This document shows, in pieces, positions 25,102 through 34,559 of a stretch of 64,000 bases of DNA. Both the position numbers and the translations under genes were made by a program. The stretch covers positions 131,801 through 195,800 of the forward strand of contig CAZWUJ010000003.1 in NCBI GenBank assembly GCA_964636705.1, written 5' to 3'. The number at the start of each line of letters is the position of its first letter. The first letter of the stretch is position 1. The stretch comes from VXRJ01 sp964636705 (GTDB lineage: Bacteria > Acidobacteriota > Vicinamibacteria > Vicinamibacterales > UBA8438). The notes beneath the pieces were generated by a model. The model was given only the letters and a program-made list of their open reading frames with translations, was not told the DNA's origin and searched no databases.

Positions 25102-28014
25102 TCAGTCCGTGGGATGCGGCTGTTCCCACGCCTGCACCGGCGGGCAGGCACAGACGAGATTTCGGTCGCCCCGGGCGTCGTCGATCCGGCTCACGGTTGG
25201 CCAGAACTTGTAGGCTCCGACGAACGGCAATGGGTATGCCGCCTCCCGACGCGAGTACGGATGTGTCCAGTCGTCGGCCGTGACATCGGCCGCCGGATGC
25301 GGCGCGTTCACCAGCACGTTGTCGTCCCGGTCGGCGCGACCGTCGGCAATCGCCTGAATCTCCTCGCGAATGGCCAACATCGCGGCACAGAACCGATCGA
25401 GCTCGTCGAGCGGCTCGCTCTCGGTAGGCTCCACCATCAGCGTTCCAGGCACCGGGAACGAAACCGTCGGAGCATGGAAGCCATAGTCCATGAGCCGCTT
25501 CGCCACGTCCTGCGCCGTCACGCCGCTCGACTCCCGCAGCGGACGCAGATCGAAGATCAACTCGTGAGCCACGCGGCCGTTGGCGCGTGCGTAGAGGACG
25601 TCGTAGGCCGACTCGAGCCGCGACTTGATGTAGTTCGCGTTGAGGAGCGCGTACCGGGCGGCGTCCGCCACGCCATCACGGCCCAGCATCCGGATGTAAG
25701 CGTAGGAGATCAGCAGAATGCTCGCGCTCCCCCACGGCGCGGCCGCTATGGGCGCGATGCCGCCATCCGCATCCTGCGCGGCCAGCGGATGACGCGGCAG
25801 ATACGGGGCCAGATGCCGGGCGACGGCAATCGGTCCCATGCCGGGGCCGCCTCCACCATGCGGAATCGCGAACGTCTTGTGCAGGTTGAGATGGCATACG
25901 TCGGCGCCGATTCGCGCCGGAGAGGTGAGGCCGACCTGCGCGTTGAGGTTGGCGCCGTCCATGTAGACCTGTCCGCCCGCCCGGTGAATGATCTCGCAAA
26001 TCTCCCGGATGGGTTCCTCGAAGACGCCATGCGTCGAGGGATACGTGATCATCAGCGCGCTCAGGTGCGAGCCGTGCCGCTCCGCCTGTGCCTTCAGGTC
26101 CGCGAGATCGACGTTGCCATCGCCGTCACACTGGACGATGACCGGGCGCAGCCCTGCCATTGCCGCACTCGCCGGATTCGTGCCGTGGGCCGACGACGGG
26201 ATCAGGACCACGTTCCGTTGGGACTCGCCCCGTGCCCGGTGGTAGGCGCGGATGGCAAGGAGGCCGGCGAACTCCCCCTGAGCGCCGGAGTTAGGCTGCA
26301 GCGAGACCGCGTCGAAGCCGGTTATTGCGCAGAGCATCTCTTCCAGCTCACTGACGATCTGACGGTAGCCCGCCGCCTGCGACTCGGGTGCGTAGGGATG
26401 GACGCGACCGAACGCCGGCCACGTGACCGGCAACATCTCCGCGGCCGCGTTCAGCTTCATGGTGCAGGAGCCAAGCGGAATCATCGAAGTGTCGAGACCG
26501 ATGTCCTTGCGCTCGAGCCGCTTGAGGTAACGCATCATCTGCAGCTCGGAGTGGTGGCTGTTGAAGACGGGATGCGTCAGGAACGGCGTCGTTCGCAGCA
26601 GGGCTGCCGGCCATTCCGGCGGTCGCGCCTCCACTGGCGCGGCGCGCTCGGCATCCAGACCCGCCTCCCTTTTCGCCCCGCCGCAGAAACAGTTCACGAT
26701 TGCCGCGACATCCGCATCGGTAACCGTTTCGTCAAGTGCGATTCCGATGTCGCCGTCCTCGTGGTACCAGAAGTTGATGCGCGCCGCCTCCGCCGCCGCC
26801 CGAACGCGCGCCGCGCCATCACTGCCGCCCGCATCGATTCGGAGCGTGTCGAAAAAGGCATCATTGCGCCGGGAGAAACCGAGCGACGCGAGCCGGTCGG
26901 CCAGCCGGCGCGTCAGGCCATGCACGCGCCGCCCAATCCGTCGCAGCCCGTCCGGTCCGTGCCAGACCGCGTACATCCCCGCGACGTTCGCCAGGAGGGC
27001 CTGCGCGGTGCAGATGTTCGAGGTCGCCCGTTCACGGCGGATGTGCTGCTCACGCGTCTGCAGCGCCATCCGGTACGCCGTCCTCCCGCGTGAATCTACC
27101 GAAACACCGATCAGCCGACCCGGCACCTGCCGCGCGTGGCGCTTCCGCGTCGCGAAGAACGCGGCGTGCGGCCCCCCACCGCCGACGGGCACACCGAAGC
27201 GCTGCGCGCTGCCCACGACAACGTCTGCGCCTGATTCGCCGGGCGGCGTCAGGAGCGTCAACGCCAGCAGGTCGGAGGCTACCGCCACCAGCACTCCAGC
27301 GTCGTGCGCCCACTGGACTATCCGCCGGAGGTCGCGCAGCCGGCCGGATGCATCGGGTGATTGCACCAGGATGCCGAAGACGCCGGCCGCGCCCACCGCT
27401 TCCGCCGCACGCAGATCGAGTCCATCGAGACGATCGACATCGAACGATTCAACGTCGATGCCGAGCGGCTCCGCGCGACCACGCACAACGGAGATGGTCT
27501 GCGGGAAACAGTCCTTCGACACGAGGAATCGGTTGGCGGCCGGCCGGCGCCGCGCCTGCAGCCGGTGTAACATCGCCATCGCCTCGGCCGCGGCGGTCGC
27601 CTCATCCAGCAGTGACGCGTTGGCCACCTCCATTCCGGTCAAGTCCTCGACCGTCGTCTGAAACGCAAGGAGCGCCTCGAGCCGTCCCTGCGCCACCTCG
27701 GCCTGATAAGGCGTGTACGGCGTGTACCATCCCGGCTGTTCCAGCATGTTGCGCAGCAGCACCGGTGGCGTAACCGTCCCGTAGTAGCCCATGCCGATAT
27801 ACGACCGCCAACTCTCGTTGCATTCGGCGATTCCCCGCATCCGTTCAAGGAAGGCCGCCTCGGACTCCGCCGCCGGCAGTTCCAGCGGTGCCTCCAGGCG
27901 GATGGAGGCTGGCACCACCTCGTCCACAAGCGCGTCCAGGGAAGGCACGCCGACCGACCGCAGCATCACCTCCAGATCGGACGAGCGTGGACCAATGTGG
28001 CGGGCAGCAAACAT
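25102..28014 (-). CDS. gcvP: Glycine dehydrogenase (decarboxylating), P protein, single chain
   Basis: A 970-residue P protein of the glycine cleavage system, carrying both halves (P1 and P2) in one polypeptide. It decarboxylates glycine with PLP and passes the aminomethyl group to lipoyl-GcvH. The start reads FAARHIGPRSSDLEVML. The PLP lysine lies in CHLNLHKTFAIPHGGGGPGM, and DTSMIPLGSCTMKLN is the conserved C-terminal-half motif. GTG (28017) and ATG (28014) overlap the gcvH stop; the ATG is preferred. It is the last gene of the gcvT-gcvH-gcvP operon. Confidence 0.97.
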   Translation of the reverse strand: MFAARHIGPRSSDLEVMLRSVGVPSLDALVDEVVPASIRLEAPLELPAAESEAAFLERMRGIAECNESWRSYIGMGYYGTVTPPVLLRNMLEQPGWYTPYTPYQAEVAQGRLEALLAFQTTVEDLTGMEVANASLLDEATAAAEAMAMLHRLQARRRPAANRFLVSKDCFPQTISVVRGRAEPLGIDVESFDVDRLDGLDLRAAEAVGAAGVFGILVQSPDASGRLRDLRRIVQWAHDAGVLVAVASDLLALTLLTPPGESGADVVVGSAQRFGVPVGGGGPHAAFFATRKRHARQVPGRLIGVSVDSRGRTAYRMALQTREQHIRRERATSNICTAQALLANVAGMYAVWHGPDGLRRIGRRVHGLTRRLADRLASLGFSRRNDAFFDTLRIDAGGSDGAARVRAAAEAARINFWYHEDGDIGIALDETVTDADVAAIVNCFCGGAKREAGLDAERAAPVEARPPEWPAALLRTTPFLTHPVFNSHHSELQMMRYLKRLERKDIGLDTSMIPLGSCTMKLNAAAEMLPVTWPAFGRVHPYAPESQAAGYRQIVSELEEMLCAITGFDAVSLQPNSGAQGEFAGLLAIRAYHRARGESQRNVVLIPSSAHGTNPASAAMAGLRPVIVQCDGDGNVDLADLKAQAERHGSHLSALMITYPSTHGVFEEPIREICEIIHRAGGQVYMDGANLNAQVGLTSPARIGADVCHLNLHKTFAIPHGGGGPGMGPIAVARHLAPYLPRHPLAAQDADGGIAPIAAAPWGSASILLISYAYIRMLGRDGVADAARYALLNANYIKSRLESAYDVLYARANGRVAHELIFDLRPLRESSGVTAQDVAKRLMDYGFHAPTVSFPVPGTLMVEPTESEPLDELDRFCAAMLAIREEIQAIADGRADRDDNVLVNAPHPAADVTADDWTHPYSRREAAYPLPFVGAYKFWPTVSRIDDARGDRNLVCACPPVQAWEQPHPTD

Positions 28015-28394
28015 CACGCCACGCCGATCAGCGCACGGTATCCATCGGCGTCCAGAAGGTCGTCCACTTCCGCCGGATCATCCACGGCAATCAGAATCAT
28101 CCAGGCGCCATGCGGATCCTGGTTGACCGACTCGGGCTGATCCCGGAGGGTGTCGTTCACCTCGACGATGCGGCCGCTTATCGGCGCATACAGGTCGGAG
28201 ACGGCCTTGACTGATTCGATCGACCCGAACTGCTCCCCTTTCGTCACCGTGCCGCCTGACTCCGGCAGATCAACGAATACGACATCGCCCAGTTGCCGCT
28301 GGGCGTAGTCGGTGACGCCGATGCGTCCGGTCTCTCCCTCGATCCGGATCCACTCATGGTCTTTCGTATAGCGCAGGTCGGTCGGGTAAGTCAT
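28014..28394 (-). CDS. gcvH: Glycine cleavage system H protein
   Basis: A 126-residue lipoyl carrier that shuttles the aminomethyl intermediate between P, T and L proteins. Lys63 in IESVKAVSDLYAPISGRIVE is the lipoylation site; DHEWIRIEGETGRIGVTDYA is the conserved N-terminal strand region. Length is normal for the family. Its ATG overlaps the gcvT stop by 4 bp and its stop overlaps the gcvP start, so all three subunits are translationally coupled. Confidence 0.97.
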   Translation of the reverse strand: MTYPTDLRYTKDHEWIRIEGETGRIGVTDYAQRQLGDVVFVDLPESGGTVTKGEQFGSIESVKAVSDLYAPISGRIVEVNDTLRDQPESVNQDPHGAWMILIAVDDPAEVDDLLDADGYRALIGVA

Positions 28395-29536
28395 CGTGGC
28401 CTCCGATAGAACGGCATCCGGACCACGCGCGCCCGACGGCGCGTACCCCGGACGTCGATCAGCAGTTCCGTATCGCGCTTCGCCAACGCCGCCGGAACGT
28501 ACGCCATGCCAATCGCCTTCTTGAGGTGCGGCGTCAAGGTCCCGCTGGTCACGTGCCCGATCGCCGCGTCAGAAGGATCCGCGTCAACGGCATGAACGTC
28601 ACAGCCGGGGCGCGCGATGCCGCGGTCGATCATTTCGAAACCGGCAAGACGCCGCGCCAATCCCGCTTCCCGTTCCGCTGCGAGTGCTTCGCGTCCGATG
28701 AACGGCCCCTTCTCCCAGTTAATCAGCCACCCCAGACCCGCTTCAAGCAACGTCGTCGTCCGATCCATGTCCTGTCCGTGGAGCCGCATTCCGGCTTCCA
28801 GCCTCAGCGTGTCCCGAGCGCCCAGACCCGCGGGAACCAGACCATGCCCGCCGCCTGACGCCAGAACGGCGTTCCAGACCGCCTCGGCTGCCGCCGGAGC
28901 CACGAGAAGCTCGAAGCCGTCCTCACCGGTATAGCCGGTGCGGGCAATCGTCGCGCGGGCGCTTCCCACTTCGCCGGTCGCGAACGCGAACGCCGGGATC
29001 GATTGCAGATCGACGCCGGTGAGCGGCTGCAGGATGGCTTCGGAGCGTGGCCCCTGCAGCGCGAGCAACGCATACCGGGAACTGGTGTCGATCACGGCCG
29101 CGTCGGCCATGTCGCTCCCGCCATCCGGCCGGACTGCGTCCCTGATCCAGCGCAAGTCGTTGCCGGCGTTGGCGGCGTTCACGACGAGAAGGAAGTGGTC
29201 GGCCGCCAGGCGGTACACCACCAAGTCGTCGACCACTGTCCCCGCTGGCGTCGTCAGCGCGGAGTACTGCGCTTGCCCCACTTCCAGCCGGGCTGCGTCG
29301 TTGGCGGTAACTTGCTGCAACACGGCAAGCGCGTCCGCGCCGGCCAGCTCCAGCTCCCCCATGTGGCTTACGTCGAACAGACCGGCGGTTGTCCTTACCG
29401 CCGCGTGTTCCGCCGCGATCCCCGAATACTGCAGCGGCATCTCCCAGCCGCCGAACGGAACCATCCGGGCTCCAAGCGCAACGTGGCTCGCGTAGAGAGG
29501 CGTTCTTCTCGGGGTATCGGCCGGCGTCCAGGCCAT
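28391..29536 (-). CDS. gcvT: Aminomethyltransferase, glycine cleavage T protein
   Basis: A 381-residue T protein that transfers the one-carbon unit to tetrahydrofolate and frees ammonia. Motifs: RMVPFGGWEMPLQYSGI, LFDVSHMGELELAG with the folate-binding region, RTGYTGEDGFELLV, and GLGARDTLRLEAGMRLHGQD. A TTG at 29554 would add six residues; the ATG at 29536 is preferred, though neither has a good ribosome binding site. It is the first gene of the gcv operon. No glycine riboswitch was recognised in the 198-bp gap upstream. The lipoamide dehydrogenase (L protein) is not in the window. Confidence 0.95.
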   Translation of the reverse strand: MAWTPADTPRRTPLYASHVALGARMVPFGGWEMPLQYSGIAAEHAAVRTTAGLFDVSHMGELELAGADALAVLQQVTANDAARLEVGQAQYSALTTPAGTVVDDLVVYRLAADHFLLVVNAANAGNDLRWIRDAVRPDGGSDMADAAVIDTSSRYALLALQGPRSEAILQPLTGVDLQSIPAFAFATGEVGSARATIARTGYTGEDGFELLVAPAAAEAVWNAVLASGGGHGLVPAGLGARDTLRLEAGMRLHGQDMDRTTTLLEAGLGWLINWEKGPFIGREALAAEREAGLARRLAGFEMIDRGIARPGCDVHAVDADPSDAAIGHVTSGTLTPHLKKAIGMAYVPAALAKRDTELLIDVRGTRRRARVVRMPFYRRPR

Positions 29537-29734
29537 CGGCGTGGGAAGGGTCAACCGGCACGCGGCAGTGAGCCGCGCACCGGACGCGTAACCCTACTAC
29601 GCACCCGTCGACCGGTCAAGAATTGCCCGGACGGAGTATCATGGTGGGAGTCGGACTCAGTCGCCATGCCGTGTGTAAACAACGGGCGGAGATGCGACTT
29701 CTTAGAGGGAGACGGCCGTGATTCCGCGACACCG

Positions 29735-30400
29735 ATGACGACTGCCAACATCACGACAACCGATCAACGCACCGTCGCGGACTCGGAACTGGTGGCGGAA
29801 ACCAAGGCGCTCCTCGCCTCGGGCAATCGAGTCGCCGCCGGCGAGCGGTTCGCGACGCTGATCGAACGTCATCAGCGTCGCGCCACGCGGATCGCCTACT
29901 ACTACCTGCGGGACCCGGCGGAGGTCGACGAAGCGGTTCAGGATGCGTTCCTCAAGGCATTCACCCATCTGCCATCGTTCCGCGAACAGTTGCTTTTCGA
30001 ACTCTGGCTCACCCGCATCCTGACCAACGGCTGCTTCGACCGCCTCAAGGCGCGTACGCGGCGCCTTCGCTGGATGGTGCCGGTGGACGAAGCCGAGTCC
30101 GACCAGCAGGACTGGATTGCACGGCAACCCGCGGCTGGTTTGTCTCCTGAAGCCGCGCTCCTGGAAGCCGAACGGCGCACCGAACTGCTCGCGGCGGTCG
30201 ACCGCTTGCCGCAACGGCAACGGGCTGTCGTAGTGTTGAGCCAGTTTGAGGGGCATCCGACCCGCGATGTGGCCGCGATGCTGGAATTGAGCGAGGCAAC
30301 CGTCAGGGTTCACCTGTTTCGGGCCATCCGGTCGTTGCGCCGTCACCTGTCGGGTGCGGCGTGGCTGGCGGAACGTCGCGGCGGGGAGGCAAGGGCCTGA
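29735..30400 (+). CDS. ECF-type RNA polymerase sigma factor
   Basis: A 221-residue sigma-70-family factor with region 2 (about 35-110: RIAYYYLRDPAEVDEAVQDA, FLKAFTHLPSFREQLLFELW) and region 4 (about 150-205: LPQRQRAVVVLSQFEGHPTR, ATVRVHLFRAIRSLRRHL), but no region 3, the ECF layout. It is followed directly by a zinc anti-sigma gene (start codon overlapping its stop), so its activity is probably held at the membrane and released by an envelope signal. The start is uncertain: ATG 29735 was chosen, ATG 29666 would add 23 residues. Downstream genes (ispH, a Spy-like protein, an efflux system) may include its targets. Confidence 0.9.
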   Translation: MTTANITTTDQRTVADSELVAETKALLASGNRVAAGERFATLIERHQRRATRIAYYYLRDPAEVDEAVQDAFLKAFTHLPSFREQLLFELWLTRILTNGCFDRLKARTRRLRWMVPVDEAESDQQDWIARQPAAGLSPEAALLEAERRTELLAAVDRLPQRQRAVVVLSQFEGHPTRDVAAMLELSEATVRVHLFRAIRSLRRHLSGAAWLAERRGGEARA

Positions 30401-31086
30401 TGGGTCTGCGTGGCTGGCGGGAGATCGGAGGCTGGTCGTCCTGTCTGCGCCGCCTGCGCCCGTCGCGGCATCTGACCGAGCGGGAACTGGCGTTGGTGGC
30501 GGTCGAGGATGGCCGGAAGACGGATCCGATCATGGCGGCAATCACCACGCATCTGGCGGTCTGCCCCGACTGCGCTGTGAAGCGTTCCGATACCCGGGGG
30601 CTCCTCGCCCGCATCGCCGACGAGGCGGAAGCGGCATTTGATGCGGAAACACCGTCCCACCGTTTCGCCAGGCAGCGCCGCCGCATACTGCGCCGGGTCG
30701 GAACCGCGTTCGGTTCGGGTCCGGCCCGTATCCTCCTGTTCCCGGCGAGCGCCCCGCGGGCAGCACGCCGTGCATCGAGCGCCCCCCGCTGGCTGGCCGC
30801 CACCGCCGCAGCCGGCTTGTTGCTCAGCCTGGCACTGGTGCAACCCGGCGACGTTCCGCGTTCCGAATCGAACGGCACCCGACCCGGGGAGAGTGTGGCG
30901 AGCGCGGAGAACCGCGCTCTGGCAACGACCGGCGAACCCGCATCGGAGCGGGGACTCGCCTCGCAGACGGACGAGGAGTTGATGCGCGATCTGGAAGCAG
31001 CGCTCGCCACCTGGCGAGTCGAGCCGTTGATGGCTCTGGACGAAATGACGCCCCGGCTCCGTGCGGCGTCGATAGACGTCCGCTGA
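30400..31086 (+). CDS. Membrane zinc-finger anti-sigma factor
   Basis: A 228-residue protein with an N-terminal HxxxCxxC zinc motif (His51, Cys55, Cys58, sequence HLAVCPDC) typical of ZAS-type anti-sigma factors, a charged linker, one transmembrane helix (about 131-148) and a periplasmic tail of about 80 residues. The ZAS domain should clamp the ECF sigma factor encoded just before it; the ATG begins on the last base of that gene's stop. The C-terminal ELMRDLEAALATWRVEPL could sense or signal. There is no similarity to a specific named anti-sigma factor that I can claim. Confidence 0.8.
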   Translation: MGLRGWREIGGWSSCLRRLRPSRHLTERELALVAVEDGRKTDPIMAAITTHLAVCPDCAVKRSDTRGLLARIADEAEAAFDAETPSHRFARQRRRILRRVGTAFGSGPARILLFPASAPRAARRASSAPRWLAATAAAGLLLSLALVQPGDVPRSESNGTRPGESVASAENRALATTGEPASERGLASQTDEELMRDLEAALATWRVEPLMALDEMTPRLRAASIDVR

Positions 31087-32297
31087 TGCGCGATCCTGGC
31101 GCCAACCATCATCCCGTGACCACGATCTTCCGCAAGGGCCTCGACGTCAAGCACCTTGTGGCCGACGAACTGGCCCGCGACTATCACAGCCAGTTGATCG
31201 ACCGTATCCGCGAGAACGGCCATGCCCACCAGAGCGGGCGGGTAACGATTCATGTGGCGCAGGAGTTCGGCTTTTGTTACGGGGTCGATCGGGCGGTCGA
31301 CTACGCCTACCAGACCAGACGCCGGTTTCCCGACCGACGCGTGTATCTGACCGGCGAGATCATCCACAACCCGCAGGTGAACGGGCGCTTGCGTGACGCC
31401 GGGATCCAGTTTCTGAGCGACGACAGCGAGTCCATCGACGGCGTCCGCCCGGACGATGTGGTGATCCTGCCGGCCTTCGGTGTCACTGTCGGCGACCTTG
31501 CCGAACTGGACCGGCGCGGCTGCACCCTCGTCGACACGACGTGCGGCTCCGTCCTGAACGTCTGGAAGAACGTCCGCCGCTATGCGCGGGACGGCTACAC
31601 GTCGGTGATTCACGGCAAGGTCGGCCACGAAGAGACGCAGGCAACCGCCTCTCAGGCGGCGTTGACTCCCGGCGGACGCTACGCCGTGGTGCGCGACGAG
31701 GCGGAGGCGGCGCTGCTTTGCGACTGCATCCGGGAAAACGAGACACCGGAGGCGTTCCAGGAGCGGCTTGGCCATGCCTGCTCCCCGGGCTTCGATCCTC
31801 GTCGCGACCTCCGCAAGGTGGGCCTCGCAAACCAGACGACGATGCTGATGAGCGAATCGCTTGCGGTAGGCGAGATGGTTCGCCGCGCCATGATCGACCG
31901 GTACGGTGAAGCGGCGCTCGGCGAACACTACCGCGCGTTCGACACGATTTGCAGCGCCACTCAGGATCGCCAGGACGCCGTCATCGCGCTGCTTGACAGC
32001 CGGCGGCTCGATCTGGCGGTCGTCATCGGCGGCTACAACAGCAGCAACACGCGGAATCTTGCCCGCATCTGCTCGGACCGGGTACCCACGTACCACATAG
32101 CAGGCCCCGGGTGCCTGGAGTCGGACGCCGTCATTCGGTATCTTCCGGCGTCAGGCTCCCCTGCCCGGACGGCGGAGTCGACGGCGAGGGACTGGCTTCC
32201 ACCCAATGGCGCGCTCGCCATCGCCGTCACCGCCGGCGCATCGACCCCGGACACCGTGGTGGGCGAAGTGATCGAACGGCTCGTAGAATTGGCTTGA
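31086..32297 (+). CDS. ispH: 4-hydroxy-3-methylbut-2-enyl diphosphate reductase, long form
   Basis: A 403-residue IspH (LytB), the last enzyme of the MEP isoprenoid pathway, which reduces HMBPP to IPP and DMAPP with a 4Fe-4S cluster. The three cluster cysteines are Cys64 (FGFCYGVDRA), Cys153 (VDTTCGSVLNVW) and Cys289 (DTICSATQDRQ). The protein is about 85 residues longer than the E. coli type and resembles the long cyanobacterial/plastid-like form, with an extra N-terminal segment and an insertion near 205-245. Its ATG sits on the last base of the anti-sigma stop, an unusual tight link between a sigma regulon unit and isoprenoid synthesis. Confidence 0.95.
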   Translation: MRDPGANHHPVTTIFRKGLDVKHLVADELARDYHSQLIDRIRENGHAHQSGRVTIHVAQEFGFCYGVDRAVDYAYQTRRRFPDRRVYLTGEIIHNPQVNGRLRDAGIQFLSDDSESIDGVRPDDVVILPAFGVTVGDLAELDRRGCTLVDTTCGSVLNVWKNVRRYARDGYTSVIHGKVGHEETQATASQAALTPGGRYAVVRDEAEAALLCDCIRENETPEAFQERLGHACSPGFDPRRDLRKVGLANQTTMLMSESLAVGEMVRRAMIDRYGEAALGEHYRAFDTICSATQDRQDAVIALLDSRRLDLAVVIGGYNSSNTRNLARICSDRVPTYHIAGPGCLESDAVIRYLPASGSPARTAESTARDWLPPNGALAIAVTAGASTPDTVVGEVIERLVELA

Positions 32298-32308
32298 GGA
32301 GCACTACC

Positions 32309-32758
32309 ATGCGGAACCGAGTCCCGCGCATCGTCTCCTTCGTGTTGCCGGCCATCGTCTGCGCGGTGGCGGGCAGTCCCTCGGAATCCGAGGCGACGCA
32401 ACGCTACAAGTGGTGGCAATCCACCGAGGTACAGACGGAGCTCGAACTCACCGACGATCAGGGCGTTCGGATCGAAGCAGTCTTCCAGGAACTGCGACCG
32501 ACCCTGCGAAAGATGGTGCGCCGCCTCGATCGGGAGGAAGAGGAACTGAGTCAGCTCATCCGTGCCATGGCGGCCGAAGAGTGGGAAGTCACCCTGAAGA
32601 TCGATGACGTGGAGGCAGCGCGTAGCGCGCTCAGCAAGACTCGGACCCTGATGCTCTACCGGATGCACAAGGTGCTGACGCGACAGCAGATCGAGGCGTT
32701 GCACGACTTCCTGGAGCGGCGCGAAGGCCGGTCGTCACGCGGATCCGACCAGCGCTAG
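32309..32758 (+). CDS. Small exported helical protein, Spy/CpxP-like
   Basis: A 149-residue protein with a signal peptide (about residues 1-29) and a long charged helical region: TELELTDDQGVRIEAVFQEL, LRKMVRRLDREEEELSQLIR and VLTRQQIEALHDFLERREG. The LTxxQ-type spots (LTDDQ, LTRQQ) and helix content resemble Spy/CpxP periplasmic chaperones and metal-sensor proteins such as CnrX/ZraP, often linked to envelope stress. A good ribosome binding site (GAGGAG) lies 6 bp before the ATG. Its position after sigma/anti-sigma genes fits an envelope-stress role (inference). Confidence 0.75.
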   Translation: MRNRVPRIVSFVLPAIVCAVAGSPSESEATQRYKWWQSTEVQTELELTDDQGVRIEAVFQELRPTLRKMVRRLDREEEELSQLIRAMAAEEWEVTLKIDDVEAARSALSKTRTLMLYRMHKVLTRQQIEALHDFLERREGRSSRGSDQR

Positions 32759-32857
32759 CGTTCCGAACCGGGACGGCGGTCTTGGCGTCTAACGGATTGA
32801 CGCGGAAAGAAAACCGCTGCGAGTCGGGTCCAAGTTATCGGAGCTGGAGGTAGTGCC

Positions 32858-34510
32858 TTGACCACTGATGTCCGTCGTCTCTGCGCCGTGTGCCTTGCCG
32901 CTGCCGCGACCCTCGTCGCGCCTGCGGCTCAGGCCCAGATTCTCGTTCCCACCGGGACCGTCGACCCCGAAGAAGTCGCATCGGCCCGCCAAAGCGCCCA
33001 ACCGGATCCATCGTTCGGTCGTTACGACCTCACGCTCGACGACGCGATCGAGCGGGCGCTCGAGCGCAATCTCGATATTGCAGTTCAGCGGATCAACCCG
33101 CTGGTGCAGGATCTTGCGATAGTTACCGCGAACTCCGCGTTCCTGCCTTTCGCCTCGTCCAGCTTCGGCCTCAATCAGTCCACTTTTCCCAATCGGACCC
33201 TGTTCGACGGCGGCGGGCTGGAGGGCAGCTCGATCGTTACCGACCGGGGCAACTACGACGTCGGGATCAATCAGCAGGTCAAGTGGGGCGGCGGTCAGTA
33301 CAGCATCGCCTGGGACAGCAACCGTTCAGAGTCGACCAACATCTTCAACAGCTTCAACCCGAGCTACTCGGCCAACATGAGCCTGTCGTACACGCAGCCG
33401 CTTCTGCGCGGGTTCCGAACCGATCAGCGTCGAACGCAGCTCGTGGTCTCCCAGATCAACCGCGACGTTTCCGACATCAATCTGGAACAAACCATCACCA
33501 ACACGCTCTCCAACGTCCGGTCGCGGTACTGGGATCTGGTCTATGCGAACGCCTCGGTCGGAGTACAGGAACAGGCGCTGGCTCTGGCCGAGCAACTCGT
33601 CCGCGACAACCAGGTGCGCGTCGAGATCGGCACGCTGGCGCCCATCGACGTCGTACAGGCCGAGTCCGAGGCGGCCGCGCGGCGACAGGCATTGGCTCAG
33701 GCGATGCAGGTGCTGCGAACGGCGGAACTCGCCCTGAAGCAGCTCATCGTCGGCGGAACGTCGGATGAGCTTTGGACCGCCGAGTTGAATCCCATCGACG
33801 AACCGCAGATCGAGGCGACACCTATCGATCTGGAGGCAGCGATCGCCGGAGCGCTCGAACGGCGTACCGATATCGAGCGCGTTCGGCGGCAACTCAACAT
33901 CAATGACGCGAACGTGGAGAACCTGCGCAACTCCACACTGCCCGCACTCGACCTGATCGGCTCCTATCAGGTGACGGGACAAGGCGGCCCCCGGGTGATC
34001 CGGGACAACATCTTCGGTGGCGGTGTGGCAACCGAGATCCCGGGAGGCTACGCCGATGCGCTCGGCAGCGTCGTCAGGAACGAGTACCCCTTCTGGAGCG
34101 TCGGGCTCCAGATGAGTTATCCGCTGGGCCAGAGCGCCGACAAGGCGGCGTACGAGCGGGCGCGGCTGCAGTTACAGCAGACGACTGCGCAGATCCGTCA
34201 GATCGAACTCCAGATCGCGACTGAGGTCAGCAATGCCGCGCTGCAGATCGACGCCATTCAGGAACGGATCGAGGCGGCGTCGGCGGCGCGCGAGCTGGCC
34301 GAGGAGCAGTTGCGCGCCGAAGAGAGCCGGTTCGAGGTCGGCTTGTCGACCAATTTCTTCGTCGTTCAGGCACAGCGCGACCTGGCAACCGCGCAGGACA
34401 ACGAGCTGCGCGCGATCCTTGACTTTCAACTGGCCCTGATCGAGTTCGAGCGGGCACAGCGATCGTCGCTCGGCGCGGCGGGGATCACCGTAATCGGCGG
34501 GGGAGGATAA
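32858..34510 (+). CDS. TolC-family outer-membrane efflux channel
   Basis: A 550-residue protein with a signal peptide (to about residue 27) and two OEP repeats forming the TolC barrel and coiled-coil tunnel. Typical parts are LTLDDAIERALERNLDIAVQ, SYTQPLLRGFRTDQRRTQL, LSNVRSRYWDLVYANASVGV and the second-repeat LELQIATEVSNAALQIDA. The start is a TTG with GGAGG seven bases upstream, more convincing than the next in-frame ATG. It is the outer-membrane part of a three-component exporter with the adaptor, ATPase and permease genes that follow. Confidence 0.93.
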   Translation: MTTDVRRLCAVCLAAAATLVAPAAQAQILVPTGTVDPEEVASARQSAQPDPSFGRYDLTLDDAIERALERNLDIAVQRINPLVQDLAIVTANSAFLPFASSSFGLNQSTFPNRTLFDGGGLEGSSIVTDRGNYDVGINQQVKWGGGQYSIAWDSNRSESTNIFNSFNPSYSANMSLSYTQPLLRGFRTDQRRTQLVVSQINRDVSDINLEQTITNTLSNVRSRYWDLVYANASVGVQEQALALAEQLVRDNQVRVEIGTLAPIDVVQAESEAAARRQALAQAMQVLRTAELALKQLIVGGTSDELWTAELNPIDEPQIEATPIDLEAAIAGALERRTDIERVRRQLNINDANVENLRNSTLPALDLIGSYQVTGQGGPRVIRDNIFGGGVATEIPGGYADALGSVVRNEYPFWSVGLQMSYPLGQSADKAAYERARLQLQQTTAQIRQIELQIATEVSNAALQIDAIQERIEAASAARELAEEQLRAEESRFEVGLSTNFFVVQAQRDLATAQDNELRAILDFQLALIEFERAQRSSLGAAGITVIGGGG

Positions 34511-34559
34511 GCGAATCCGCGGGGAGGAACCTGCTGTAACGCGCACGGGGCATCAGATC

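Noticed and set aside
25114..27093. A 659-codon open frame on the + strand opposite gcvP
   Set aside because: It lies wholly inside gcvP on the other strand. In GC-rich coding DNA such antisense frames arise from codon bias; its translation is Arg/Gly-rich with no recognisable domain.
29537..29734. Possible glycine riboswitch before gcvT
   Set aside because: I looked on the minus strand for the conserved aptamer segments and saw none; only a GC-rich spacer is present.
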